NCBI GenBank assembly: GCA_000381585.1 | Contig: KB906738.1 | Location: 124,001-188,000, forward strand | Origin: Acidobacteriaceae bacterium KBS 83 | Lineage (GTDB): Bacteria; Acidobacteriota; Terriglobia; Terriglobales; Acidobacteriaceae | Direction of reading: 5' to 3' | DNA: 64,000 nucleotides | Shown here: piece by piece, positions 40,652-51,000 of the stretch | Layout of the letters: the number at the start of each line of letters is the position of its first letter | How positions within the stretch are numbered: the stretch's first letter is position 1 | Program-made: the position numbers and the translations under genes | Notes under the pieces: model-generated | The model's database searches: none | Told to the model about the DNA's origin: nothing | What the model saw: only the letters and a program-made list of their open reading frames with translations

Positions 40652-42292
40652 CTAAAGAGAGATGCCGCGCTTCCACGGAATAAAGTCATTCTGCCCCAGC
40701 AGCTCCGCCTTGCTGAGCCTCTTCCCGCTGGCAATGTCCAACATCGTGTCCAGCATGGAGCTGCCGGCGTCCTCGATCGTCACGTCGCCACGAATGATGG
40801 CACCGGTATCGATGTCGATGATGTCGGACATGTGCTCGGCAAGTCGCGTGTTCGTCGCAACTTTCACAACCGGAGTGATGGGATTTCCGGTGGGCGTGCC
40901 GAGACCGGTCGTAAACAAGACCATATTCGCGCCCGCCCCCACCTGCGCGGTAACGCACTCCACGTCGCTCCCCGGCGTGCACAGCAGGTTCAGTCCCTTG
41001 TCCGTGACGTATTCCGGATAGTCGACCACGCCGCGCACCGGCGAGGTTCCACTTTTCCTTGCCGCTCCCGCGGACTTCATCGCGTCGGTGATCAGTCCGT
41101 CCCGGATGTTGCCCGGCGATGGGTTCATTTCAAATCCGGAATGAACGGCCCGCGCGCGAGAGTTGTAATCGCGCATGAGTTGCATGAAGCGGTCAGCATC
41201 CTCTGGCTCTGCGCAGCGGTCTATGAGGTTCTGTTCTACCCCGCAAAGCTCTGGAAACTCCGAGAGGATGGAACTTGCTCCCAGCGCGGCGAGCATATCC
41301 GAAACCTGCCCCAGTGTTGGATTTGCCGACAATCCAGAGAACCCGTCCGACCCTCCACACTTCAGGCCGACCGTCAGGTTTGCCAAAGGCGTCGGCTTTC
41401 GACGGACTTCATTGGCCGCCACCAGGCCTTCGAAGGTCGCCTCGATCGCCTTGTTCAGCATGCTTGCCTCCAGCCCCGATTGCTGCTGGTCGAAAAGCAG
41501 AACCGGCTTCGTCATAGACGGATCTCTCTGCCGTAACTCGTCCATGAGAAGGGCCGCCTGTGCATTCTGGCAGCCCAGACTCAACACGGTGGCTCCAGCC
41601 ACGTTGGGATGATGAATGTATCCGGCCAGCAATCCGCAAAGAGTTTGCGAATCCTGACGTGTACCGCCGCAACCACCCTCGTGCATCAGAAAGCGGATAC
41701 CATCCACGTTCGGGAATACCCGATCGCGGCGGCTCACCCTTTCTGGCTGATCGGCATGGAGGGTAGAGGAGATTCTCGCATGCCGCTCCACCATGGATCG
41801 CACCAGCAGACGGTATTTCTTCGGGCGGCCATATCCCAGCTCTTCTTCGAAAGCGTCGCGCAGCGCCTCGACGTTGCGGTTCTCACAGAAGACCAGTGGA
41901 ATCACCAGCCAGTAATTTCGCGTGCCGACCTGCCCATCCTGACGGTGGTAACCGTCGAAGGTACGACCGCGCCAGCGCGCTACATCCGGAGGCGTCCAAT
42001 GAAACTGGGCGTCTCTCCGAGCGAACCCTGTTGCATCGTGCTGCACATTCCGCGTGTTGAGAAGTCCGCCGCGAGAGATCGGCTCACATACACGGCCGAC
42101 AAGGCCGCCATACATAACGATGTGCGATCCAACCGGGAGGTCCTGCATGGCGAGCTTGTGCTTGGCCGGGATGGCCGTTGGCGGAACATAGCTCTGGCCT
42201 GCAAACAGGACAGGCTGGCCGGCGCTCAGCGGCTCGAGCGCAACCAGGACGTTGTCGCGTACGTCGATTTGCAATAATTTCGCGGAGGCCAT
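40652..42292 (-). CDS. uxaA: Altronate dehydratase (UxaA family)
   Basis: A 546-residue enzyme of the galacturonate branch (Ashwell route): D-altronate to 2-keto-3-deoxygluconate plus water, iron-dependent. It has an N-terminal SAF domain (1-95) and the dehydratase domain with HRQDGQVGTRNYWLVIP, MHEGGCGGTRQDS, NVAGATVLSLGCQNAQA, LKCGGSDGFSGLSANP and TGLGTPTGNPITPVVKVATN. The length equals the usual single-chain form. It is the first gene of a unit with the lactonase and diverges from the class II aldolase. It could also act on galactarate, since these families are close. Confidence 0.92.
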   Translation of the reverse strand: MASAKLLQIDVRDNVLVALEPLSAGQPVLFAGQSYVPPTAIPAKHKLAMQDLPVGSHIVMYGGLVGRVCEPISRGGLLNTRNVQHDATGFARRDAQFHWTPPDVARWRGRTFDGYHRQDGQVGTRNYWLVIPLVFCENRNVEALRDAFEEELGYGRPKKYRLLVRSMVERHARISSTLHADQPERVSRRDRVFPNVDGIRFLMHEGGCGGTRQDSQTLCGLLAGYIHHPNVAGATVLSLGCQNAQAALLMDELRQRDPSMTKPVLLFDQQQSGLEASMLNKAIEATFEGLVAANEVRRKPTPLANLTVGLKCGGSDGFSGLSANPTLGQVSDMLAALGASSILSEFPELCGVEQNLIDRCAEPEDADRFMQLMRDYNSRARAVHSGFEMNPSPGNIRDGLITDAMKSAGAARKSGTSPVRGVVDYPEYVTDKGLNLLCTPGSDVECVTAQVGAGANMVLFTTGLGTPTGNPITPVVKVATNTRLAEHMSDIIDIDTGAIIRGDVTIEDAGSSMLDTMLDIASGKRLSKAELLGQNDFIPWKRGISL

Positions 42293-42434
42293 ACGTAGCT
42301 CGATCCCTTCACTTATTCTTGCATCCTCCTCGCCATTTGCAGCCTGAAATCTCCCGCGGATTCGATTGGGATTTCGCCACTGCCTGCACTGCAGGCGTCT
42401 AAAATGGCATCACTATTTGAGAGCGAGGCCTCCG

Positions 42435-43223
42435 ATGGCATCCACAACCGTTCCGGACGACGTAAGGATCGCGAAGACACCGAACCCGCCTACATTTGGG
42501 ACCATCTCAGAAGAACGTCTGCACCGCAAGCAGCGGCTGGCATCCGCCTTCCGACTTTTCGCAAAATTCGGCTTCAGCGAAGGAGTGGCAGGGCACATCA
42601 CAGCGCGTGACCCGGAGTTGCACGACCATTTCTGGGTCAATCCCTTTGGCATGCACTTTGCGCATATCCGTGTCTCAGACCTCATCCTAGTCAATGAACA
42701 GGGGGTCGTGGTGGAGGGCGACAAGCCAGTGAACGAAGCTGCATTCGCCATTCACTCGCGACTGCACATGGCACGGCCCGATGTCATCGCAGCCGCCCAT
42801 GCGCACTCGCTCTATGGAAAGACGTGGTCCACGCTTGGACGTCTTCTCGATCCGATAACCCAGGATGCTTGCGCCTTTTACGAAGATCACAGCATTTTTG
42901 ATGATTACACCGGCGTCGTCTACGACATGTCGGAAGGCGATCGCATTGCCGAGTCATTGGGACATCGGAAGGCCGTCATCCTGCAAAATCACGGAATTCT
43001 GACAGTAGGACGCACCGTCGACGAAGCAGCATGGTTCTTCATCACGATGGATCGCAGCTGCCAGGCACAATTGATGGCGGAAGCAGCCGGAAAACCTCGG
43101 CCTATCTCTCATCAGAGCGCCGTCGTAGCTCAAAAGCAAGTTGGAAATCCCCGCGTCGGCTGGTTCCAATATCAACCCCTTTGGGACCTGATTGTCCGCG
43201 AGCAGCCGGATCTTTTGGATTAG
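42435..43223 (+). CDS. Class II aldolase/adducin family protein
   Basis: A 262-residue cytoplasmic protein. ITARDPELHDHFWVNPFG, the zinc-binding AAAHAHSLYGKTW and QNHGILTVGRTVDEA (third His) mark the class II aldolase/epimerase fold that includes fuculose-phosphate aldolase, ribulose-phosphate epimerase and decarboxylases. The metal ligands look intact. The substrate may be a phosphorylated sugar or sugar acid in the pathway of its divergent neighbour uxaA. The ATG at 42435 is preferred because GAGG lies 6 nt upstream; the frame is open a further 23 codons. Confidence 0.87.
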   Translation: MASTTVPDDVRIAKTPNPPTFGTISEERLHRKQRLASAFRLFAKFGFSEGVAGHITARDPELHDHFWVNPFGMHFAHIRVSDLILVNEQGVVVEGDKPVNEAAFAIHSRLHMARPDVIAAAHAHSLYGKTWSTLGRLLDPITQDACAFYEDHSIFDDYTGVVYDMSEGDRIAESLGHRKAVILQNHGILTVGRTVDEAAWFFITMDRSCQAQLMAEAAGKPRPISHQSAVVAQKQVGNPRVGWFQYQPLWDLIVREQPDLLD

Positions 43224-43251
43224 TCCAGCCTGCGGCGATTGGGGCACTCCA

Positions 43252-44301
43252 TCATCCCAGCCATTGAGGATTGTTGATGGTGCCGTCGTAGATATGTGAC
43301 GACTTGTACGCTTCAAACCGTCCCGCGTCCGAAACCGGCGCTGTCTTTTGCAGCACTGCGAGCTTCTGCTGTTCGCTCATTGGCTTGAAATTTCGAGCTA
43401 CACCTAACGCCTGCTCCAGGTTGGCCATGGATTCGCAGCCGGTAATCGTCATCGTCACTGGAACGCTCATGGCGTAGTGCAATGCTTCCACCGCACTGAT
43501 GGTGTTGGTCTTGACGATCGCACCATTGCTCAGCAGCTTCATACCCAGAATCGCCATGCCACGCTTGTGCGCAACCGGAATCACCTTCTGGCCGAAGCTG
43601 TCGTAGTGCTCATCAAGCGCATTGACCGGCATTTGCACGGTGTCGAAAGTAAATCCATTCTTGTACGCCGTTTCGATCATATGCAGGTGCATGTCAGGGC
43701 TTTTATGGCCGGTAAATCCGATGAAACGGACCTTCCCATCTTTCCTGGCCTGTTGCAGCACATCGACAACGTTGCCCGGTCGAAAGGCCTGCTCGGGATC
43801 TGTCATGCGAATCACTTCGTGAATCTGCACCAGGTCGATGTGATCGGTCTTCAGCCGAAGCATGGACTGTTCCAGCTGTTGTCGGGCTGCCGCGCCGGTG
43901 CGGCCGTCAATCTTCGTCATCAGGAAAGCTTTCTTGCGGTAGCCATCCTGCAACGCCTTTCCCATGCGCTCCTCACTCACGCCGGCGTTGTAGTCCCAGC
44001 AGTTGTCGAGAAAATTGATGCCCTGATCCAATCCCGCCCGAACAATGCGAATGGCATCCTGCTCGGTAACATTCTGCAATCCCAGATGGTAGCCGCCGAT
44101 GCCGATGATCGAGACCTCGGCATTCTCTCTTCCCAGTTTCCGTCGTCCGATTCCATGCACCGTCGTAACGATCGGCACAGGTGTACGGGCAGCCGCACCG
44201 GTCAAACTCGCACTGAGACGGGCACTCTGGCCCGTGGCATGTTGCAACCCGGCCAATGCAGTGGCCGCCGCGGCCTGCTTCAAAAAATTGCGTCGTTCCA
44301 T
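43252..44301 (-). CDS. Exported aldo/keto reductase
   Basis: A 349-residue AKR-superfamily protein with a twin-arginine-like leader (MERRNFLKQAAAATALAG). The TIM-barrel motifs are there: NFLDNCWDYNAGVSEERMGKAL (Asp/Tyr), FLMTKIDG (Lys) and IDLVQIHEV (His), i.e. the catalytic tetrad region, then VRFIGFTGH and a cofactor-binding TITGCESMANLEQAL. A Tat route would export the folded NADPH-binding enzyme; related proteins with such leaders are frequent in this phylum. The substrate is unknown. The ATG at 44301 places the RR next to the start; an in-frame ATG at 44313 is also possible. Confidence 0.86.
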   Translation of the reverse strand: MERRNFLKQAAAATALAGLQHATGQSARLSASLTGAAARTPVPIVTTVHGIGRRKLGRENAEVSIIGIGGYHLGLQNVTEQDAIRIVRAGLDQGINFLDNCWDYNAGVSEERMGKALQDGYRKKAFLMTKIDGRTGAAARQQLEQSMLRLKTDHIDLVQIHEVIRMTDPEQAFRPGNVVDVLQQARKDGKVRFIGFTGHKSPDMHLHMIETAYKNGFTFDTVQMPVNALDEHYDSFGQKVIPVAHKRGMAILGMKLLSNGAIVKTNTISAVEALHYAMSVPVTMTITGCESMANLEQALGVARNFKPMSEQQKLAVLQKTAPVSDAGRFEAYKSSHIYDGTINNPQWLG

Positions 44302-44642
44302 CCCGACCCCCATCTTGATAACTTGCCCGGTGAAAGAGCTCTCAACTTCCCGTCTCTATCATTTGCGTAGACGTTTGCGAGTCGAACTCTGGTTTCGCAT
44401 CTAGAGGATTCTCGATTCGAAGACAGCACATCGACGATTCATTGGATCATATAGAGAGTGATAAGACACCGTTGCGGGATAATGCCACTATGGCAACGCG
44501 ACGACGATAAAGGTCGACGCTGACATTGAATTCCTGCTGCGGGCGGTATCTTCCCGCTTGCCTAACTCGTTGGATGCTTGGTATCGGCCTTCAGGATTTC
44601 ACGTCGTCGGACGCGCAATGCCATGATTTGTTGGCCATCTAG
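44302..44642. other. Intergenic region, nothing assigned
   Basis: No protein-like frame, RNA gene or repeat was recognised on either strand. It must hold the promoter of the aldo/keto reductase and the 3' end of the GH3 transcript. A 6-bp inverted repeat CGTTGC/GCAACG near 44472-44500 has no T-run and is not a clear terminator. Confidence 0.4.
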
Positions 44643-47312
44643 CTATTCAGGCAATCCGATCTGACCCTCGATACTGAAGTGTCCACTGGCAGCCGCCGCT
44701 CCAGTATCTGGCTGTCCGCTACCGATGCTGACCGTGTATTCCCCGCCGGCGATGATAGGGTGGCCATCCATGGTCACCATGCCCAGGTCGCGATTCTTTA
44801 ACGCGAAATGCACCTTCTGACTTGCGCCGGGATCGAGATGAATGCGCTGAAACCCGCGTAGTGCAACCTGCGGCGCTCCCGGGAGCGGAGGGAATTTCAG
44901 ATATAACTGAACTACTTCGTCGCCCGCCCGCTTCCCGGTGTTCGTCACTGTCACATCAGCATCGACCGGATCGCCCGCATTTATTGCGGTCTGCGGAAGG
45001 GTCAGGTTGCTGTAGCTGAACGTCGTATAACTCAGACCGTAGCCGAAGGGATAGAGCGGCTTCTCACGGAAATAGCGATAGGTTCGATCTTCCATGGAAT
45101 AGTTCTCAAAGTTGGGTAATTGGCTGACGTCTTTGTAAAACGTGACCGGTAGACGACCGGCGGGGTTGTTACTGCCACTCAGAGTATCTGCAATGGCCGT
45201 GCCGCCTTCTTCGCCCGAATACCACGCTTCGACAATCGCATTGGCGTGCTCGCTGATCCAGTTGACCGCCAGCGCACTGCCATTCATGAGCACTACAATC
45301 AGAGGCTTGCCGGTCGCTGCAACAGCTTCAACCAGAGCCTCCTCCGGTTCAGGAAGATCAATGCTCGTGCGGTCTCCGCCCAAAAATCCAGGCTCGCTCA
45401 CCGGCATTTCTTCGCCTTCCAGTTCGCTGGTGATGCCAACTGCGGCGATTACGATATCGGCACTTCTGGCCGCTGCAACAGCTTCGGGCGCAGGAGCATT
45501 GTCCACACGTGCCCAAATCAATTGCACATGCGGCTGATCTTCGCCCGCTTCACCGTAACTGACGTTCAGAGCGACTTTCTGTCCCTTCCCGAGGTGCACG
45601 CGTCCCAGCTTGGCTTCCACTCCATGGGTTCTGAACTCCTGCGCCACGGGCTTGCCATCAATCGCCAGCCTGGCAAAACCAGAGGCCCGTATGCCAATGA
45701 GATACTCGCCTGAATCCAGCGATGTCAGAAGTCCTGACCATTGCACGCCGACCGACTTCCTCCCATCGGTTTCTGACGGAAGATTGCTTTTTCTGAGATC
45801 AATATTAGGTTCTACTCGGGTGGCGAACGGTGTCGGCTTCGCGCCGGGCCCCAAGTCGAGTCCCTGCCAATCGCTGTACTCCGCTTTGAGACCAGGCCTC
45901 CCATCAGGGGTCGTCAGCAGATCGTTCGGTACCGGATTCCCTTCATTTCGCAAGTATTGGGTCCCGGGTACGAATGTGATCTTTGCGCTAGGGAACTTGG
46001 CTTTGAGCCCATCCAGCATGGAGACAACATGCGTTGGCGAGCCATTGTAGTTCCCGAGTAGGACCCGAGTCTGATCCGCGAGGGGGCCTACTACTAGGAT
46101 TTTCTTTACATCTGGTTTAAGTGGAAGGGTCCCGTCGTTTTTCAGCAATACCATCGATTCATCTGCGATTTTGGACGCCAAGGAGCGGTGTTCGGAACTG
46201 TCGAGTTCTTTCGCGTCGATCTTTGCATATGGGACCGTGTCTGACGGGTCGAACATGCCAAGCCGGATGCGAGCCGTAAAGAGACGGACAAGCGCCGTAT
46301 CGATCGCACTCTCATCGAGGTAGCCTTGTTGCACTGCATCGATGTAGGGCCTGTAGTCGTGATCGTCTTTTACCTTCGTTAAAAAGTCGGCGCATTCGTT
46401 ATCCATGCCGCGCTCGACCGAAATTGCTGAAGACTGTGCCTGCGTCGTCCGGTAATGGTGGCCCGTGAAAATGTCCAGGACTGCGCCACAATCGGAAACA
46501 ACATAGCCTTGGAAGCCCCATTTTGTCCGCAACTGATCCTGTAGAAGGAACTGATTTGCACAGGCGGGCTGACCATTGATGGCGTTGTAAGCGCACATGA
46601 CCGATCCAGCTCTGCCTTCAGTGACTGCGGCGCGGAAAGCCGGCTCGTAGGTGTCGAGTTGGTCATGTTTGCTCACATCCACATCCGCAAAGTGCCTTGT
46701 CGGCTCTGGGCCGCTATGTACGGCATAATGCTTTGGTGTCGCGATCACGCGATAGTACTTGGGATCATCTCCTTGCATGCCGGTAACAAAGGCGACCCCC
46801 ATGCGGCCCGTGAGAAATGGATCTTCTCCATAGGTCTCTTGTCCGCGTCCCCACCGCGGATCGCGGAATATGTTCAAATTCGGCGCCCAGAAGTCGAGAC
46901 CGTGAAATATTACAGATCCACCGTCGCGTGTCGCGTTGTTATAAACGATGCGACCCTCGATTCCAATATCGGTGGCCATCGTGTGAATCGCCGGCACATC
47001 GAAGGTGGCAGCCAGCCCGATTGGTTCCGGAAACTCCGTCGTGCCGTCAACCGCCACCCCATGCAGCGCCTCACTCCACCAGTCGTAAGCCGGAACATTG
47101 AGCCGTGGAATTGCGCGCGCCTGATTCACGAGCTGCGACGCCTTCTCTTCGAGTGTCATGCGGTGCACCAGATCGATCGCCCGCGCTTCCGGAGCCAGTC
47201 GTGGATTCAAATAGGCCGGATTCGCGTTGTCCTGTGCGAATGCGCCCTGCATCAGCGCGGCACAAAGAAGCGCTCCTTCACAGAACCGCAAAACATAATC
47301 GATTTGATTCAC
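44643..47312 (-). CDS. Glycoside hydrolase family 3 with PA14 insert (beta-glucosidase/beta-xylosidase type)
   Basis: An 889-residue exported enzyme; signal peptide ends near GAFAQ (27). The (beta/alpha)8 domain has WWSEALHGVA, NIFRDPRWGRGQETYGEDP and the nucleophile Asp274 in GYVVSDCGAV. The second sandwich domain begins near 370 (SMVLLKNDGTLPL) and is interrupted by a PA14 carbohydrate-binding insert at about 465-605 (GLKAEYSDWQ to AIDGKPVAQ), then EGEEMPVSEPGFLGGDR, and the C-terminal fibronectin III-like domain from about 765. Fungal and bacterial relatives are beta-xylosidases or beta-glucosidases. The GTG start has GAGGAG 8 nt upstream. It is divergent from the TonB receptor. Confidence 0.93.
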   Translation of the reverse strand: MNQIDYVLRFCEGALLCAALMQGAFAQDNANPAYLNPRLAPEARAIDLVHRMTLEEKASQLVNQARAIPRLNVPAYDWWSEALHGVAVDGTTEFPEPIGLAATFDVPAIHTMATDIGIEGRIVYNNATRDGGSVIFHGLDFWAPNLNIFRDPRWGRGQETYGEDPFLTGRMGVAFVTGMQGDDPKYYRVIATPKHYAVHSGPEPTRHFADVDVSKHDQLDTYEPAFRAAVTEGRAGSVMCAYNAINGQPACANQFLLQDQLRTKWGFQGYVVSDCGAVLDIFTGHHYRTTQAQSSAISVERGMDNECADFLTKVKDDHDYRPYIDAVQQGYLDESAIDTALVRLFTARIRLGMFDPSDTVPYAKIDAKELDSSEHRSLASKIADESMVLLKNDGTLPLKPDVKKILVVGPLADQTRVLLGNYNGSPTHVVSMLDGLKAKFPSAKITFVPGTQYLRNEGNPVPNDLLTTPDGRPGLKAEYSDWQGLDLGPGAKPTPFATRVEPNIDLRKSNLPSETDGRKSVGVQWSGLLTSLDSGEYLIGIRASGFARLAIDGKPVAQEFRTHGVEAKLGRVHLGKGQKVALNVSYGEAGEDQPHVQLIWARVDNAPAPEAVAAARSADIVIAAVGITSELEGEEMPVSEPGFLGGDRTSIDLPEPEEALVEAVAATGKPLIVVLMNGSALAVNWISEHANAIVEAWYSGEEGGTAIADTLSGSNNPAGRLPVTFYKDVSQLPNFENYSMEDRTYRYFREKPLYPFGYGLSYTTFSYSNLTLPQTAINAGDPVDADVTVTNTGKRAGDEVVQLYLKFPPLPGAPQVALRGFQRIHLDPGASQKVHFALKNRDLGMVTMDGHPIIAGGEYTVSIGSGQPDTGAAAASGHFSIEGQIGLPE

Positions 47313-47890
47313 CTGGTCGTCTCCTCACTTACAAGTTGTCATTGCACTGACGCGCAGCGGTGTGAGACTGGCTCGCAATCAACCAACACTCAAGCAACTC
47401 GCCCAAATTGTGGGCGTCTGAACAATTTGGCTGTGACTTCATTACCCAGCAAACGTGCTATTACGGCGTCAAAACGGAGCAGTATGGGCTGTAACGGATG
47501 GCCTGTCAGACGAAAAGTCTCCTGTACTCGCCTGGGATGATCGCCATCAACAGGTTCGAATTATTTTCTTCTCAGAACGATACATCGAAACCCTGCGTCA
47601 TCCCGAAGTCACCCTATCAAACATGCTTTCTGCTGTTACAACTGTGCACGCCGCAGCACCAAAGGGGGCGGCTATTGCCTAGGGGGCATACAACAGACGC
47701 CGATAACAGATCGCTCGTGGCACGAACCCTTCCAGTCGATCAGAACGTCCATTGACGGCGTGTCGGCGAGCATTGCGAAGCGCCGAAATGCTTGCGCATC
47801 TTCGTGTGCTTCGCACGGCTTCTGCGTCGCGACCCTGTTGACCGGAAGAATCGCAAGCTTCACTTCCTGAAACAGCCTTTCTCGTTTGTC

Positions 47891-47919
47891 TTGACAGCCT
47901 CAATGGGGAGGTCTATCTT
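47891..47919 (+). promoter_or_regulatory. Sigma-70-type promoter for the TonB receptor
   Basis: TTGACA at 47891-47896 and TATCTT at 47914-47919 are separated by exactly 17 nt. Both fit the bacterial housekeeping consensus well. The resulting leader would be about 160 nt, ending at the receptor ATG. Confidence 0.6.
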
Positions 47920-48002
47920 TCGTCGTCGGGAAACCTTTTCTTGCCCGGAAGGACGTTGTTCCGGGATGGAGCAGTGGTCGGGGGTTAGTGAAATCCGGGC
48001 AA

Positions 48003-48014
48003 GAAAACGTTTAC
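48003..48014 (+). promoter_or_regulatory. Possible LacI-type operator
   Basis: GAAAACGTTTAC contains the perfect palindrome AAACGTTT, the core of many LacI/GalR-family operators. It lies about 85 nt downstream of the predicted promoter, where a bound repressor could block transcription of the sugar-related receptor gene. No LacI-family gene is in the window. Confidence 0.35.
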
Positions 48015-48088
48015 CCATAGGTGAGCGCGGCAAGTTGCAGCAGCTGCATCGACAAAGCAGAGTGTGAAGCAAGACTTTTGGAGGCAAT

Positions 48089-51000
48089 ATGCACCGCAGG
48101 CTTCTATTGCTGATCGTGCTTGGTCTGGCGATGGTTCTTGCCCCGTCAGCCCGGTCTCAAGAAAACGCAACCATCACGGGAACGGTCGTTGATCCTAGCG
48201 GCGCAGCAGTCCCCAATGTCGCAATCAGCCTTACCAACCAGGCAACGGGCCAGGTAAGAGAGACCGTCTCGAATAGCGATGGTATTTACTCTTTCGTAAA
48301 CGTAGGCGTCGGACACTTTTCGCTCAGTGCTTCTGCTGCAGGATTTCAAAAATTCACCAGTACTGACATTGTCGTGAATACCGCGCAGACACTGAAGGTG
48401 GACGTCCGGCTTACGGTAGGCAGCGAAGGACAGACAGTCACCGTTCAGGCGAACGCCCTCCAGGTGCAATCGGAAACCAGCGAGCTCAGCACTCTGATTA
48501 GCGGCGCCCAGGTGACGCAATTGGCGACAAACGGCCGCAACGTGACCGCGCTCGCCGCTCTCGGTCTGGGAGTTTCCAACACTCTGCCGGCGTTCAGCGG
48601 GGTTAACGCCCTTACCTCAGCGAATGGCATCAGCTTCAACGGGACGCGCTCTACGCACAATATCTACATGCTGGATGGAGGTGAACTGAACGATCGCGGC
48701 TGTGGAGGTTGTTTCAGTTCCCTGCCTTCGATCGATGCTCTTTCAGAATTCCAGACGCTCGACAGCAACTACGGGCCGGACTACGGTATTGGCTCAGGCG
48801 GGACCATTCTCATGGTCATCAAGTCGGGCACTCGCGACTTTCATGGAAGCGCCTGGTACTTCAACCGAAACGAAGCGTACGACGCGAACAACTACTTTAC
48901 GAATCTTGCAGGCCAGGAGCGGCCGACGTTTCGGCTCAACGAACCCGGATTCAATATCGGCGGCCCTCTCTTCATTCCGCATATCTACAACACAGACCGC
49001 AAAAGAACATTCTTTTTCGTGAATGAAGAGTGGCGCAGGCTAGTTCAGGGGAGTTCGCCATCGACTGTGAACACGATTATGGCGGAGAACTTCCCCGTGG
49101 CCGGCCAACCGTTGGTGTACAACATACCGGCTGGCGGGGACGTCCCGATCGTTCCCATCACCTCCGACCCGGCCAAGCTGGCGCTCTATCGACTGGACGG
49201 ACTAACGGCTGGACAGCCCTTCCCGAATAACACGATTCCTGCCAATCTTATGGATCCCAACGCTGTGCTTGAGGTGAACGCAGGAACTTTTCCGAAACCG
49301 AACCTGGGCACGAATCAATTCGTTTCTTCCATTCCCCAACCGACCAATGTCCGTGAGGATGTGGTGCGCATTGATCACAGCATCAACAGCAAATTGCAGT
49401 TGATGGGTCATTATCTCCACGATGCGGTCGATACGGCCTTCTACCCGCCTTTATGGCAGGGCGCAACCTATCCGACTGTGGGCACGACAATGGGCAATCC
49501 TTCCTATTCGTCGGTGATCAAACTAACCCAGACGATTTCGCCTACATTGCTCAATGAAACTGCATTTCTTTACAGCGGCAACAAAATCACTCTCACCCCT
49601 GTCGCCGGCCCCGGCGGTTCATTTGTGCAGCCTAGCGGATGGACGGGAAAGAGCTTCTTCCCGCCATCCCTGAATGATTTAAGCCGGATGCCACAGATTA
49701 ATTTGCAGGGTACGCCGCTCAATGTGCAGTGGAGCTCAAGTTACTTTCCATGGAAAAACGGCTATGAAGGTTTTGAGCCACGCGATGATCTCTCGTGGAC
49801 GAAGGGCCTGCATCAGTTCAAAGTTGGGTTCAGTTGGCTGCATGATTACAAGAACCAGCAATTGCAGGCTAATACCCAGGGAACCGCGACCTTCAACTCA
49901 AGTAATTTCTCCGGAGACTCGTACATCAACTTGCTGCTTGGCGACGCCACCAGTTTCCAGCAATTACAATATCTAGCCGGCAAGCACTGGGTAAATAACA
50001 ATTATGGCTTCTACTTCAACGATAACTGGCATCTCATTCCCCGACTTACTCTAAACCTGGGAATTCGCTACGATGGAATGCCGCATGCCTTTGAACGCTA
50101 CGATGAGTTCGCCAATTTTGTCCCCGGTCTCTACGACACATCTCTGCCTTATCCAGTCAATCCCGACGGGACGCTGAACCCTGCTTCCCTTTCCAACTCC
50201 AACGGTCAGCCATTCTATTTAAATGGCATCCGCGAAGCAGGAGTCAACGGCTTCCCCCGCGGAGCAGTCAAGAACTACTACTTTACCTGGCAACCAAGAG
50301 TCGGCTTTGCCTACGACATCAGCGGAGATGGAAAGACTGTATTACGGGGCGGTTTTGGTATGTTCTTTGAGCGCGTTCAAGGAAACGACGTATATAACGC
50401 TGCTTTAAATCCGCCGTTTGCGTATCAGCCGCAGGCTACTAACGTTTATTTCTCCAACCCCAACACAAGCGCTTTAACGGGGCAAACCACAGCTCAAACC
50501 TTCCCCTCGACATTAACCAACATTCAATACAATTTCCGGCCCCCCGGGACCGCAATGTTCAGCCTCGGGGTCCAGCGGCAACTCGCTCCGTCAGTTGTCG
50601 GCGTCGTGCAATATGTCGGATCTGTTGGCTGGGACCAGGATGACAATCGATCAATCAACACCCTGCCTCTCAACGATGTCGTTCACCGGGAGGGCGTGGC
50701 CAATGGCACGCTCAATGCGAATCTGTATCGTATCTACCCCGGCTTCAGCACCGTTACCCAGGAGGAGAACCAGACAAATTTCAGCTATCACTCTCTTCAG
50801 GCAGGCTTGCGCGTCGAGAATCGGCACGGCCTGACTCTGCAACTCGCCTACACCTATTCTCATGAGATCGATCTGGTAAGCAACGATCTTAATGCCCTTT
50901 CCAACCCATTTAACCCGTCCTATGACCGCGGTTCGGGAGCGTTCGATCGGCGTCATATTTTCAACGCAAATTACATTTACAGCCTTCCGTTCTTTACGAC

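Larger units (their letters stand above)
47313..48088. other. Long divergent promoter region between GH3 and the TonB receptor
   Basis: A 776-nt stretch with no convincing gene; short frames on both strands lack ribosome sites and family-like sequence. The part next to the receptor contains a near-consensus promoter (47891-47919) and an AAACGTTT site, both listed. The receptor gene has a GGAGG site 5 nt before its ATG. Confidence 0.5.
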
